A stretch of 64,000 bases of DNA from Deltaproteobacteria bacterium (GTDB taxonomy: Bacteria; Desulfobacterota; B13-G15; RBG-16-54-18): positions 1 through 64,000 of the forward strand of contig JAFGNJ010000004.1 in assembly GCA_016927065.1 (NCBI GenBank), given 5' to 3'. The number at the start of each line of letters is the position of its first letter. Within the stretch, counting starts at the first letter, position 1. Shown here one piece after another: positions 27,263-36,183 of the stretch. A program made the position numbers and the translations under genes. A model generated the notes under the pieces. It was not told where the DNA came from. It saw only the letters and a program-made list of their open reading frames with translations, and did not search any database.

Positions 27263-28552
27263 ATGGATCTGTTGATCAAAGGGGGAAGGGTGATTGACCC
27301 CCTCCTTGACCTTGACGACTACCTTGACATCCTCATCGAAGAAGGGCGTATCAGTCACATCGCCCCCCGTATAGAGAAGGAAGGGATACCCCAGTTGGAG
27401 GCCCAAGGTAAGGTCGTGGTCCCAGGCCTCATCGACATGCACTGCCACCTCCGGGACTTCAACGAAGCCCAAAAAGAGACCATCGCTACCGGAACCAGGG
27501 CGGCCGCCTTGGGTGGCTATACGACCATTGTCTGCGAACCCAACACCGACCCCCCCATAGATACCCTCGAAAACCTCCAACAATGGATCAGCCTTGCTCA
27601 GCAGGAGGGGTACGTCAACCTCCACACCAAAGTATGCATCACCAAGGGAAGAAGAGGAGAAAAGCTTACCAACCTCCAGATCCTCACGCGCAGACCCTGG
27701 GTCGTCGCAGCCACCGATGATGGAAATCCTGTTGTGAATGATAAGATAATGGCGCGGGCCTTCACCAAGGCGCGGGAATGTGATTTGCTCCTGACTCCTC
27801 ACTGCGAAGAGTCTCCGGCAACCATACATGCCTTTAAAAAAAACAACCCCCTCATTTCCCTCCCTGAGGATATCGCCCTGTATAAAAGAGAGCCCCACTA
27901 TGTGGTCCGGGACCTGGAGTTGGCCGAGAAGGCAAATTGGAGGGTCCACATCTGTCATGTGAGCATGTCCTCATCCCTTGATTTAATCAGACGAGCGAGG
28001 GCCCGTTGGGTACCGGTCACCTGTGAAGCCACTCCTCACCACCTGACCATAACGGAAAAGGAGGCGCTTCGATGCGGTCCCGATGCCAAGGTCAACCCCC
28101 CCCTGCGGACTAAAGAGGACACCGAGGCCCTCAAACAGGGGCTGCGGGACGGGACTATTGATGTCATCGCCTCAGACCATGCGCCCCATACACCTGATGA
28201 AAAGGCCCGGGGGTGGGAAGAGGCCCCCATGGGGGTCATCGGCCTGGAAACGACCTTGGGCGTAGTCCTCACCGCCTTGGTTCACCCCGGTATCATAACG
28301 TTGCCCGAGGCCATAGAGCGGATGTCCTCAAACCCTGCCCGGATATTGGGTCTCCCCGGCGGTTCCCTGGCAGTGGGCAAACCCGCCGATATCACCATCA
28401 TCGATATGGACAAAAAATGGGTGGTCGATCCCTCCACCTTCGCCTCCAAAGGGCGCAATACACCCTTTAAGGGGTGGAAACTAAGGGGCAAGGCCTATGC
28501 AACGATTGTGCGCGGAGAGGTAGTGATGCGGGGGGGAGAGTTATTAGTCTGA
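27263..28552 (+). CDS. pyrC: Dihydroorotase
   Basis: The 429-residue amidohydrolase closes carbamoyl-aspartate to dihydroorotate in pyrimidine synthesis. Metal ligands are visible in DMHCHLRDFNEAQKE near residue 59, with later His residues in LTPHCEE and HICHVSM and the catalytic Asp in IASDHAPHT. This is the longer class I (PyrC/AllB-like) form. It follows secF by 17 bases. No other pyrimidine genes are near. Confidence 0.95.
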   Translation: MDLLIKGGRVIDPLLDLDDYLDILIEEGRISHIAPRIEKEGIPQLEAQGKVVVPGLIDMHCHLRDFNEAQKETIATGTRAAALGGYTTIVCEPNTDPPIDTLENLQQWISLAQQEGYVNLHTKVCITKGRRGEKLTNLQILTRRPWVVAATDDGNPVVNDKIMARAFTKARECDLLLTPHCEESPATIHAFKKNNPLISLPEDIALYKREPHYVVRDLELAEKANWRVHICHVSMSSSLDLIRRARARWVPVTCEATPHHLTITEKEALRCGPDAKVNPPLRTKEDTEALKQGLRDGTIDVIASDHAPHTPDEKARGWEEAPMGVIGLETTLGVVLTALVHPGIITLPEAIERMSSNPARILGLPGGSLAVGKPADITIIDMDKKWVVDPSTFASKGRNTPFKGWKLRGKAYATIVRGEVVMRGGELLV

Positions 28553-28782
28553 CGAAAAACGTGATAAGGGTTACATAATCCCCCTGCGTTGGCACCCATG
28601 TTCATACCACAGGTAATATAATCCACACAGCTACATTACATATACGTGCTTTTTCTTTATTAAAAAAATAGCTATTTGAATCTTTCGCTCAAAAAAAGAA
28701 GTAATTTCCTTTAAGTTCCCTATATACAGCACTAATAAGCTATTTTTAACTTTTAAAACTGATTAAGATCCTTGCTATTTTA

Positions 28783-28809
28783 TTAGCACTCGTCTATGAT
28801 GAGTGCTAA
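28783..28809 (+). promoter_or_regulatory. CIRCE element (HrcA operator) before rpoH
   Basis: The perfect inverted repeat TTAGCACTC-N9-GAGTGCTAA matches the CIRCE consensus exactly and ends 17 bases before the rpoH start codon. HrcA bound here would block transcription until heat stress. The surrounding gap 28553-28826 is AT-rich, with no gene. Confidence 0.95.
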
Positions 28810-28826
28810 TAAAACGAGGAGCCGAA

Positions 28827-29687
28827 ATGATAGGTAAAAATCTACCAATAATAAATGATAATTTGAGCTATTATTTTAGTCAAATTAATCAGTACCCTAT
28901 TTTGAGCCCGGAGGATGAGTTCAATCTTGCAGTACGGTATAAAGAAAAAGAGGATGTAGAAGCCGCTCATAAGCTCATCACCTCCAACCTCAAGTTTGTT
29001 GTCAAGGTGGTTTTTGAATACCGAGGCTACGGTATTAAGCCACTCGACATGATTCAAGAAGGGAATATAGGTCTCATGGTGGCCTTGAAGAAGTTCGATC
29101 CTCACAAAGGCTATCGCTTTATCTCCTACGCTGTATGGTGGATTAGGGCCTATATCCAAAACTTCATCATCAAATCCTGGAGTCTGGTCAAGATGGGAAC
29201 CACCCAGATACAAAAGAAACTCTTCTACAAGATGGGAAAAATCAAGGGCATCGCGCATGAAGAACACAGAGATGAAAAGATCGAGGAATTAGCCCAAGAA
29301 CTCAACGTGAAATCTGCGGATATTGAAGAAATGCAGAAGAGGTTCGCCGGACGGGATCTCTCCCTCGATTCTAAGCTGGATTTTAATCAGGACGTTTCTT
29401 TCTTGGATCTCTTGCCCGATATATCCCCTGATCAGGAGAAGCTTCTTGGAGACCGTGAGACGGACACTGCCCTTAAAGAAGAGGTCGATGAGGCCCTCGG
29501 GAATCTGAGTGAGCGGGAGCAATTTATCATACGTTATCGCATTATGGCCGACGACCCCATGACGCTCCAGGAACTCGGTGATACCTTTCATATCTCGCGG
29601 GAACGCGTCAGACAGATTGAAAGTGAAGCCCTCAGAAAATTGAAAGAGAAGTTTGCACGTACCGCCCAAACGTGGGGGACGGCCTAA
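28827..29687 (+). CDS. rpoH: RNA polymerase heat-shock sigma factor RpoH (sigma-32)
   Basis: This 286-residue sigma-70-family factor directs RNA polymerase to heat-shock promoters. Region 2 is clear (LITSNLKFVVKVVFEYRGYG, then YRFISYAVWWIRAYIQNFI), followed by the RpoH-box-like segment TQIQKKLFYKMGKIKG and region 4 with LQELGDTFHISRERVRQIE. The RpoH box and short region 1 separate it from RpoD. I start at the ATG at 28827, which has a CGAGGAG site. The frame extends to a GTG inside the CIRCE box. HrcA control is implied by the CIRCE element. Confidence 0.93.
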   Translation: MIGKNLPIINDNLSYYFSQINQYPILSPEDEFNLAVRYKEKEDVEAAHKLITSNLKFVVKVVFEYRGYGIKPLDMIQEGNIGLMVALKKFDPHKGYRFISYAVWWIRAYIQNFIIKSWSLVKMGTTQIQKKLFYKMGKIKGIAHEEHRDEKIEELAQELNVKSADIEEMQKRFAGRDLSLDSKLDFNQDVSFLDLLPDISPDQEKLLGDRETDTALKEEVDEALGNLSEREQFIIRYRIMADDPMTLQELGDTFHISRERVRQIESEALRKLKEKFARTAQTWGTA

Positions 29688-29693
29688 CACGGT

Positions 29694-30926
29694 TTACCAG
29701 TTGCGGGGCCAAGGACGCCCTTTTTCCTTCATCTTCACCAATTTTACCACCTGATCCAAGATAATATCGGCAACTTCGTCCTTACTCAGGAGGGGAAGCT
29801 TTTTAACTTTTCCGAGGGCGTCTAAGATCTTAACGATATTGGTATCCACACCAAACCCTGCCCCTGGCTCGGTGACATCGTTTGCCACGATGAGGTCAAG
29901 GTTTTTCTCCTTTAACTTCACCTCAGCTTTCTCCATAAGTTCGCTGGTCTCAGCGGCGAATCCTACAAGAATCTGATTTTTTTTCTTTTCTCCCAGTTCT
30001 TTGAGTATATCGGGATTCTTTTCCATCTCCAAGATATGGGTTTCATTTTTTCTTTTGGTGATCTTTTGCTCAAGGATAGCTTTGGGGCGAAAATCGGCCA
30101 CAGCCGCAGCCATGATAACGATGTGGCAATCTTCAAAATAGTGCATGGCGGCATCGTGCATCTCGCGAGCGGAATTAACCACGATTTGCGGTATATCCCG
30201 ACGAGGCAGAGAAAGGTAATGGGGGCCAGTAAGTAAAGTCACCTCCGCTCCCCTTCTGCGGGCCATCCTCGCCATGGCGAATCCCATCCGCCCGGTTGAG
30301 CGATTGGTGATAGACCTGACCGGATCGATCGGTTCCAACGTAGGGCCGGCCGTGACGAGGACACGCTGACCTTGGAAATCCTTTTGAGTAAAGATATCTT
30401 CAATCTTTTCGATAATCTCTTCGTTGTCAGCCAACTTACCCTTGCCTACACTACCGCAGGCTAGATCCCCTTCTATGGGGCCTATAAACTGATATCCATG
30501 GGCCTTTAATTTCTCCACATTATTCTGCACAAAGCTGCTCTCCCACATATTCACGTTCATAGAAGGAGCAAACAGGACAGGTACCGTCGTAGCCATGACC
30601 ATGGTGGTGAGAAAATCATCGGCAATACCGTTGGCTATCTTGCCGAGGATGTTCGCCGTAGCCGGGGCGATAACCATGAGATCGGCGATATCGGCCAACG
30701 TCACGTGGCCGATCTTGGAACCCATCAAGAGCTGGAACATATCACAGAGCACGGGGTTGCCCGAGAGGGTCTGAAAAGTGAGAGGCGTTATGAACTGTTG
30801 GGCATTTTTAGTCATTACTACATGGACGTTTGCCCCCCTTTTGGTCAACTCACGGAGGAGTTCCACCGACTTGTAGGCGGCGATTCCCCCGCTCACGCCC
30901 AGTATAATTTCCCTGTTTTTTAGCAT
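29694..30926 (-). CDS. coaBC: Bifunctional phosphopantothenoylcysteine decarboxylase / phosphopantothenate-cysteine ligase
   Basis: This 410-residue enzyme performs two successive steps of coenzyme A synthesis. The N-terminal flavin-dependent CoaC half has GVSGGIAAYKSVELLREL, SMNVNMWES and the catalytic-Cys loop GDLACGSVGKGKLAD. The C-terminal CoaB half has VTAGPTLEPIDPVRSITNRS. The gene is convergent with rpoH, their stops separated by six bases, and has its own promoter at 30947-30975. Confidence 0.96.
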   Translation of the reverse strand: MLKNREIILGVSGGIAAYKSVELLRELTKRGANVHVVMTKNAQQFITPLTFQTLSGNPVLCDMFQLLMGSKIGHVTLADIADLMVIAPATANILGKIANGIADDFLTTMVMATTVPVLFAPSMNVNMWESSFVQNNVEKLKAHGYQFIGPIEGDLACGSVGKGKLADNEEIIEKIEDIFTQKDFQGQRVLVTAGPTLEPIDPVRSITNRSTGRMGFAMARMARRRGAEVTLLTGPHYLSLPRRDIPQIVVNSAREMHDAAMHYFEDCHIVIMAAAVADFRPKAILEQKITKRKNETHILEMEKNPDILKELGEKKKNQILVGFAAETSELMEKAEVKLKEKNLDLIVANDVTEPGAGFGVDTNIVKILDALGKVKKLPLLSKDEVADIILDQVVKLVKMKEKGRPWPRNW

Positions 30927-30946
30927 CTCCCAACCTTTACGGCTAA

Positions 30947-30975
30947 TTATTATCGGATTAAGGAAATAATGTCAA
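30947..30975 (-). promoter_or_regulatory. Likely sigma-70 promoter of coaBC
   Basis: On the minus strand TTGACA (30975-30970) and TAATAA (30952-30947) are separated by 17 bases, 20 bases before the coaBC start. Confidence 0.55.
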
Positions 30976-30996
30976 GAATTTAAGTGCATTTTCTCG

Positions 30997-31025
30997 TTGA
31001 CATTCCCATTAAGCGGGTTTATTCT
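30997..31025 (+). promoter_or_regulatory. Likely sigma-70 promoter of the thiamine operon
   Basis: TTGACA (30997-31002), a 17-base spacer and TATTCT (31020-31025) lie about 25 bases before the TPP riboswitch. This fits transcription of the aptamer from its first helix. Confidence 0.6.
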
Positions 31026-31052
31026 AATATACAACAAAAACTGAATAGTGAT

Positions 31053-31138
31053 CGCTAGGGGAGCTCGCAAGGGCTGAGAAATCCCATAAACGGGATGACC
31101 CTGTGAGCCTGTATGGGTAATTCCAGCGTAGGGAAGCG
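31053..31138 (+). promoter_or_regulatory. TPP riboswitch (thi box)
   Basis: The leader has the conserved thi-box order: GGGGAGC, GGGCTGAGA, a short variable P3 arm, GATGACCCTGTGAGCCTG, and finally GGGTAATTCCAGCGTAGGGAAGC. The outer CGCT and AGCG pair as P1. Binding of thiamine diphosphate would shift the fold towards the terminator at 31153-31200 and shut off thi4-thiDN-thiC. Confidence 0.93.
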
Positions 31139-31152
31139 GCGAAGATAAAAGT

Positions 31153-31200
31153 AAAAGGCCGTATATTCCCTAGGTGTAAAGAGAGAAGATACGGCCTTTT
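31153..31200 (+). terminator. Riboswitch-controlled terminator hairpin
   Basis: AAAAGGCCGTAT (31153-31164) and ATACGGCCTTTT (31189-31200) form a perfect 12-base stem, ending in a short T-run, 28 bases before thi4. Its place just after the TPP aptamer indicates transcription attenuation. Confidence 0.85.
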
Positions 31201-31227
31201 ATATTAGCGATAGTTAAGGAGGATAAT

Positions 31228-32013
31228 ATGGCATTAGACGAAGTCATCATTTCCCGGGCCATTATCGAGCGGTTTGTGCGCAAGTTCACCGACTCACTCG
31301 AGGTAGATGTTGCCGTTGTCGGGGGGGGACCTGCGGGGCTGGTAGCGGCGTACCGTCTTGTCAGAGACGGCTATCGGGTCGCCCTCTTTGAGCGGAAACT
31401 GAGCATCGGCGGGGGAATGTGGGGCGGGGGAATGATGTTTAATGAGATCGTGGTGCAGGAGGAGGGGAAACGGATACTTGATGAATTCGGCATCAGGAGC
31501 GAGTTGTATCAGGATGAGTATTACACCGCCGATGCGGTAGAGTCCATCTCGACCATCTGCTCCAAGACCGCACAGGCGGGCGCTCGAATATTCAATCTGA
31601 TGAGTGTGGAGGATGTGGTGGTGCGCGAGGAGCGAGTAGTAGGGCTCGTTTTGAATTGGACAGCAGTCGAGATGGCCGGCCTCCACGTGGATCCGTTAAC
31701 GATGCGCAGTCAATACGTCATCGATGCTACGGGGCACGATACGGAGGTGGTCAAGATCATCGAACGTAAGGTAGACGCCGCCTTACTCACGCCCACAGGA
31801 AAGATCATGGGAGAAAAATCCCTCTGGGCGGAAAAGGCGGAGACAAGCACGCTCGAGAACACCAAGGAGGTTTTTCCTGGGGTCTTTGTGGCGGGGATGT
31901 CCGCCAACGCATCCTTTGGGGCTTATCGGATGGGACCTATCTTCGGGGGGATGCTCCTCTCAGGAGAGAAAGCAGCGACCTTGATAGCCGAAAGGCTTAC
32001 GCAGGAGCGATGA
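31228..32013 (+). CDS. thi4: Thi4-family thiazole synthase, sulfide-dependent type
   Basis: This 261-residue FAD/NAD-fold enzyme makes the ADP-thiazole precursor of thiamine from NAD and glycine. The dinucleotide motif [13 protein letters not shown] is near residue 32, followed by [12 protein letters not shown]. In yeast and plants the sulfur comes from an active-site Cys and the enzyme works once. Here the matching position is His153 (AGLHVDPLT), as in methanogen Thi4, which uses free sulfide catalytically. This fits a sulfidic anaerobe. The strong AAGGAGG site and riboswitch confirm the start. The end overlaps thiDN as ATGA. Confidence 0.92.
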   Translation: MALDEVIISRAIIERFVRKFTDSLEVDVAVVGGGPAGLVAAYRLVRDGYRVALFERKLSIGGGMWGGGMMFNEIVVQEEGKRILDEFGIRSELYQDEYYTADAVESISTICSKTAQAGARIFNLMSVEDVVVREERVVGLVLNWTAVEMAGLHVDPLTMRSQYVIDATGHDTEVVKIIERKVDAALLTPTGKIMGEKSLWAEKAETSTLENTKEVFPGVFVAGMSANASFGAYRMGPIFGGMLLSGEKAATLIAERLTQER

Positions 32014-33350
32014 AACGGATTCTAACCATTGCTGGTTCCGACACAGGGGGCGGGGCAGGGATCCAGGCGGATCTGAAGACCATCGCCACGCTGGGAGGTC
32101 ATGGGATGAGCGTGATCACCGCCCTCACCGCCCAGAACAGTCTGGGGGTCCAAGCGGTCTATCCAATCCCCCCTCCCTTCATCGAGACGCAAATAGATGC
32201 GGTCTTCTCCGATATGGGTGCCGACGCCGCCAAGACCGGAATGCTCTATGATGGCGCAGTGGTGAAGATGGTTGCAGAAAAAATGAAGCACTATGAGGTG
32301 GATAACCTGGTGGTGGACCCCCTCATCGCCGCCACTGACGGCACCCCACTGTTAGATGAGGAGGGACAAGCTGCCTTACTTCAGGAATTGCTCTCCCTGG
32401 CCACTCTAGTGACCCCGAACCTACCCGAGGCCGCTGAGCTGGCTGGTATGGAGGTGCGAACGACGGATGAGATGAAAGAGGCGGCCAAGAGGATCCACGA
32501 ATATGGTGTCAAGGCCGTCTTAATAAAAGGGGGGCACCTGGAAGGCGATCCGGTAGACATCCTCTTCGACGGCTCGGGGTTCACGGAGTTCAAATCGGAA
32601 CGGATTGCTGGGTCTGATGTCCATGGGACCGGCTGTGTGCTCTCCGCCGCCATCGCCACGGAACTGGCTAAGGGGGCCTCGCTTCAGGAGGCCGTGCAGC
32701 GGGGTAGAGAGATGACTATCATGAGTATTAAAGGAGCCTTGACGATTGGCGCAGGGAGGCGATTCACCCATCCCCACACCTATGAAGCCCTCGATGGAGA
32801 ACGCTCTAAGGCAATCGAGGCCTTGGATAAGGCCCTTGCCCAACTGCAAAGGGAAAAGGGAATTGGACGGCTCATCCCCGAAGTATCCTCCAATCTTGGC
32901 TATGCCCTCCTCTCTGCCCAGGCAAAGAGAGATGTGGCCGCCTTTCCTAGTCGGATCATACGAGTAAGAGATTCCATTGTAACAGTAGATATCCCTGCGT
33001 TTGGCACCTCCCAACATATCGCCTCAATCATCTTGACCGTCATGCAACACGACCCCTCATGCCGCTCAGCCATGAACATCGCTTATTCTCCCTCTCTCCT
33101 GAAGGCCTGCGAAAAAGCTGGATTCAGTGTCCTCGGCTTCGATCGGGGGAAGGAACCCCAGGAGGTTACGGAGGAAGAGGGGCGTTCGCTCGCATGGGGG
33201 GTAGAGAATATTTTGACAAGGGAGGGTGAGGTGCCCGATGCGATCTATGACGAAGGGGGGTGGGGGAAGGAGCCTATGATCCGTATCCTGGGGAGGAACC
33301 CCGGGGAGGTGATCCAAAAGGTTATCAAGATCAACAGGAGCATGCAATGA
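32010..33350 (+). CDS. thiDN: ThiD-ThiN fusion: HMP(-phosphate) kinase and thiamine-phosphate synthase
   Basis: The 446-residue protein joins a ThiD domain (residues 1 to about 255, opening with [20 protein letters not shown] and ending with the [12 protein letters not shown] nucleotide loop) to a ThiN domain (about 270-446). ThiD phosphorylates hydroxymethylpyrimidine twice. ThiN, known chiefly from archaea, replaces ThiE and joins pyrimidine and thiazole. This explains the absence of thiE in the operon. The start overlaps the thi4 stop and the end overlaps thiC, both as ATGA. Confidence 0.92.
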   Translation: MKRILTIAGSDTGGGAGIQADLKTIATLGGHGMSVITALTAQNSLGVQAVYPIPPPFIETQIDAVFSDMGADAAKTGMLYDGAVVKMVAEKMKHYEVDNLVVDPLIAATDGTPLLDEEGQAALLQELLSLATLVTPNLPEAAELAGMEVRTTDEMKEAAKRIHEYGVKAVLIKGGHLEGDPVDILFDGSGFTEFKSERIAGSDVHGTGCVLSAAIATELAKGASLQEAVQRGREMTIMSIKGALTIGAGRRFTHPHTYEALDGERSKAIEALDKALAQLQREKGIGRLIPEVSSNLGYALLSAQAKRDVAAFPSRIIRVRDSIVTVDIPAFGTSQHIASIILTVMQHDPSCRSAMNIAYSPSLLKACEKAGFSVLGFDRGKEPQEVTEEEGRSLAWGVENILTREGEVPDAIYDEGGWGKEPMIRILGRNPGEVIQKVIKINRSMQ

Positions 33351-34639
33351 TAGAGACACAGCTCGCTAAGGCGCGCAGGGGTGAAATCACCCCTGAGATG
33401 GAGACGATTGCCCGCACAGAGGGGATAGACCCCCAAACCCTTATGGAGGGTGTCTCTTGCGGGCGGGTCGTTATCCCCGCCAACAAGAGACACCGAGGGC
33501 TCAAGCCTATCGGGGTGGGGGAAGGGCTGACCGTCAAGGTCAATGCCAATATCGGGACATCATCGGACCACGCCGATCCCGATGAGGAGCTTCTCAAGCT
33601 TGAGGCGGCAATTGAGGCCGGTGCAGATACCGTCATGGACCTGAGCACCGGGGGTGATATCGATGAGATCAGGAGGCTCATCCTCGAGCGTTCCCCCCTG
33701 CCGGTCGGGACGGTCCCCATCTACCAAGCCGCCATCGAGGTGGCCCAGCGCAAGGGGGGAATCGTTATGATGACCGCCGACGACATCTTCGAAGTCATCG
33801 AGCACCAGGCCACGGATGGGGTGGATTTCATCACAGTCCACTGTGGGGTGACCCTGAGCAGCTTGGAGCGGCTCAAGATCCAGGGGAGGATTACGGATAT
33901 CGTCAGCAGAGGGGGGGCCTTTCTCGCCACGTGGATGATCTACAACGAACGGGAAAATCCGCTGTATGAGGACTTCGACCGGCTCCTGGAGATCGCCCAA
34001 CAACACGACATCACCCTGAGCCTCGGAGATGGCCTGCGCCCCGGCTGCCTGGCCGATGCCACCGACCGCCCCCAGATCCAAGAGCTCCTTCTCCTAGGTG
34101 AACTGACCGAGCGCGCCTGGGCAGAGGAGGTACAGGTGATGATCGAGGGGCCTGGACACGTACCACTGGATCAAATTGAGACCAATGTTCTCTTAGAAAA
34201 GAAACTGTGCAAGGGCGCACCCTTTTATGTCCTGGGGCCGCTGGTAACCGATGTGGCTCCCGGCTATGATCACATCGTGTGCGCCATCGGAGGTGCCTTG
34301 GCCGCATACCACGGCGCGGATTTTCTCTGTTACGTGACCCCAGCCGAACACCTCAAACTCCCCACCCCCGAGGATGTGCGGGAGGGGGTAGTCGCGACAC
34401 GCATCGCCGGGCATGCCGCCGATGTGGCCCGCGGTCTCGCCAAGGCCAGGACGTGGGACGATGACATCGCACGGGCGCGCAAGGCCCTCGATTGGAACAA
34501 ACAAATCAAATTATCCATCGATCCCACCAAGGCCACACAGTACCGGGAAGAGAGCAAGCCCGAGACAGATGAGGTCTGTACCATGTGCGGCAAGTTCTGC
34601 GCCATCAAGATGGTTCGTGAATTTTTCCAGCGCACCTAA
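33347..34639 (+). CDS. thiC: Phosphomethylpyrimidine synthase
   Basis: ThiC, a non-canonical radical SAM enzyme, turns aminoimidazole ribotide into HMP phosphate. The 430-residue protein is the short form lacking the long N-terminal domain of E. coli ThiC. Core motifs NANIGTSSDHADPDEEL and GPGHVPLDQIETNV are present. The C-terminal cluster motif reads CTMCGKFC (CX2CX3C, Cys411, 414, 418), one residue shorter than the CX2CX4C of many bacteria. The chosen ATG overlaps the thiDN stop and has an AGGAG site. The frame stays open 29 codons upstream. Confidence 0.96.
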   Translation: MIETQLAKARRGEITPEMETIARTEGIDPQTLMEGVSCGRVVIPANKRHRGLKPIGVGEGLTVKVNANIGTSSDHADPDEELLKLEAAIEAGADTVMDLSTGGDIDEIRRLILERSPLPVGTVPIYQAAIEVAQRKGGIVMMTADDIFEVIEHQATDGVDFITVHCGVTLSSLERLKIQGRITDIVSRGGAFLATWMIYNERENPLYEDFDRLLEIAQQHDITLSLGDGLRPGCLADATDRPQIQELLLLGELTERAWAEEVQVMIEGPGHVPLDQIETNVLLEKKLCKGAPFYVLGPLVTDVAPGYDHIVCAIGGALAAYHGADFLCYVTPAEHLKLPTPEDVREGVVATRIAGHAADVARGLAKARTWDDDIARARKALDWNKQIKLSIDPTKATQYREESKPETDEVCTMCGKFCAIKMVREFFQRT

Positions 34640-34664
34640 AGTCATATAAAAGGCAAGCTGGAAT

Positions 34665-34706
34665 GTCGTACCGGCGATACAAGAAAATGCCGTACGCAGG
34701 TATGAC
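34665..34706. repeat. Imperfect hairpin between thiC and bioD
   Basis: GTCGTACC and GGTATGAC can pair as an 8-base stem with one G-U, around an inner GGC/GCC pairing. It could be a weak terminator after thiC or a remnant of a repeat. No T-run follows. Confidence 0.3.
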
Positions 34707-34736
34707 AGAGAATAGGACGGATTGAAGGGGTCTGTT

Positions 34737-35480
34737 ATGTCAAAGAAGGCGGATGGAGTTTTCATTACCGGTACCGACACCAAGGTGGGCAAAACCCTCA
34801 TCGCCGCCGGTCTGGCGGTTGCGCTGCAGGATCAAGGGATCGATGTCGGGGTGATGAAGCCCCTGGAGAGCGGCGCCCCCAGCTTTGAGTCCACCCCCAT
34901 CCCGCGGGATGCCTTCTATCTGAAGGAGATCGCCAGCGTGCAGGATGACCTCACGCTGATCAACCCCTACTGCTTTCAGCCCCCCCTGGCCCCAGGGGTG
35001 GCCGCTGAAAAAGAAGGGGTGGAGATAGACCTGCAGCAGATCACGAGGGCTTATGAGGAACTCAAGGGACGCCACGAATTCATGGTGGTGGAGGGGGCCG
35101 GGGGACTGCTGGTGCCCATCGCCAAGGGGACCTTGTTACCGGATCTCGTCAAGCTCCTGGACCTCCCTATCATCGTGGTGGCAAGGGTCTCGCTGGGGAC
35201 CATCAACCACACCCTCCTGACCCTCTCGTACTGCCAAAAAGAGGGTCTCGACGTGAAGGGTCTGATCATGAGTAAATCAACGCCGGATGCCGATCCTGCC
35301 GAAGACAGCAACCCTCAGATCATCACTCAGTTTAGCGAGGTCCCCATTCTCGGCACTTTCCCCTTTCTAAGGGACTGCGCAGGAGTAAAGGGGAATAGAG
35401 ATTTCTTGGCCCAGATCTTTAACGAGCACATCGATATAGAGGGACTGCTGAAGCAACTGGGCCTGTCTTCGAAACCTTGA
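34737..35480 (+). CDS. bioD: Dethiobiotin synthetase
   Basis: The enzyme closes the ureido ring of dethiobiotin from diaminopelargonate, CO2 and ATP. It has the P-loop variant GTDTKVGKTLIAAGLA near residue 11, the substrate Lys in GVMKPLESG, and VVEGAGGLLVPI. About 247 residues is slightly longer than E. coli BioD. The ATG at 34737 follows a GAAGGGG site. The TTG at 34722 would extend it by five codons. No other biotin genes are in the window. Confidence 0.93.
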   Translation: MSKKADGVFITGTDTKVGKTLIAAGLAVALQDQGIDVGVMKPLESGAPSFESTPIPRDAFYLKEIASVQDDLTLINPYCFQPPLAPGVAAEKEGVEIDLQQITRAYEELKGRHEFMVVEGAGGLLVPIAKGTLLPDLVKLLDLPIIVVARVSLGTINHTLLTLSYCQKEGLDVKGLIMSKSTPDADPAEDSNPQIITQFSEVPILGTFPFLRDCAGVKGNRDFLAQIFNEHIDIEGLLKQLGLSSKP

Positions 35481-35527
35481 TAGTTCTTGTTTATTCCGTA
35501 TTTGATGGGAAAGAAAAAAGCCAGCGG

Positions 35528-35896
35528 TTAATCGCCTAATTCGTGCGGTACTTCTTTTAAATCTTCCTTAAACTCTGCAAGGTATTCTTTCGCCAACTTA
35601 ATAAATTCAACACGCTCATTTTTCTGCAAACTTTTTATCCCATACAGGGTTTTGCGGAAATCCTGCTCCACAGATTCCCAGCTCGCCATTTCACCGTGCT
35701 GATACGTTGGCAAACCTCTGGTCTGCAACCAATTCACGTGAACGCCCAAGGCCTTTTCAATGCGTCTGCGGGTGTTGTTCCGGGCTGCGCTCTTGCCGTT
35801 TTCCAAAGCGGAGATAGTAGCATCCGTCACGCCGGCCTTTTTGGCTAATTCGTTCTGCGTCAAACCCGCCTCTGATCTCGCTTCCCGTAAATCCAT
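35528..35896 (-). CDS. XRE-family helix-turn-helix regulator
   Basis: This 122-residue protein has an N-terminal Cro/C1-type HTH (LREARSEAGLTQNELAKKAGVTDATISALENGK) and a C-terminal part rich in charged helices. The ATG at 35896 follows an AGGAG site. The longer frame adds an improbable hydrophobic leader. It lies on the opposite strand from the restriction-modification genes and might be their regulator, or merely a neighbour in the accessory island. Confidence 0.85.
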   Translation of the reverse strand: MDLREARSEAGLTQNELAKKAGVTDATISALENGKSAARNNTRRRIEKALGVHVNWLQTRGLPTYQHGEMASWESVEQDFRKTLYGIKSLQKNERVEFIKLAKEYLAEFKEDLKEVPHELGD

Positions 35897-36125
35897 GCCG
35901 CTCTCCTGTCTAGAGTTGTTTGATAGTGATTTAATATAACAGATAAAAAAGAAGAAGTAAAGCATTTTTGTGCAAAATGTTTAAAAATTTGGGTACATTT
36001 TTAAAAAGAAAAAGCTAATCTTCTCGGGGTGTTGCAATGTAGGTACCAACGACCACCGGCTCGCCCTGCAAAAATTCCAAAATCAAAGACCTGACTACGA
36101 AGGTGCTTACTTTTCGTTTTTCTTG

Positions 36126-36154
36126 TTGACAAATGTTTATAAAAGTTTTATAAA
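36126..36154 (+). promoter_or_regulatory. Strong sigma-70 promoter of the methyltransferase operon
   Basis: TTGACA (36126-36131), a 17-base spacer and TATAAA (36149-36154) make a near-consensus promoter about 30 bases before the small HTH gene. It overlaps the GTTTTATA repeats and can therefore be blocked by a protein bound there. Confidence 0.75.
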
Positions 36155-36172
36155 GTCTTGTAGGGTTTTATA
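36135..36172 (+). promoter_or_regulatory. Phased GTTT(T)ATA repeats, probable operator
   Basis: Three copies of GTTT(T)ATA begin at 36135, 36145 and 36165, that is 10 and 20 bases apart, on the same face of the helix. They cover the spacer, -10 box and transcription start. This is the layout expected for a repressor or control protein such as the adjacent HTH proteins. The binder is inferred. Confidence 0.55.
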
Positions 36173-36183
36173 GGCAGTTACGA

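Noticed and set aside
34665-34706. Possible second riboswitch or attenuator before bioD
   Set aside because: Only an imperfect hairpin is present, with no known aptamer core. Biotin genes are normally controlled by BirA sites, and none was seen.
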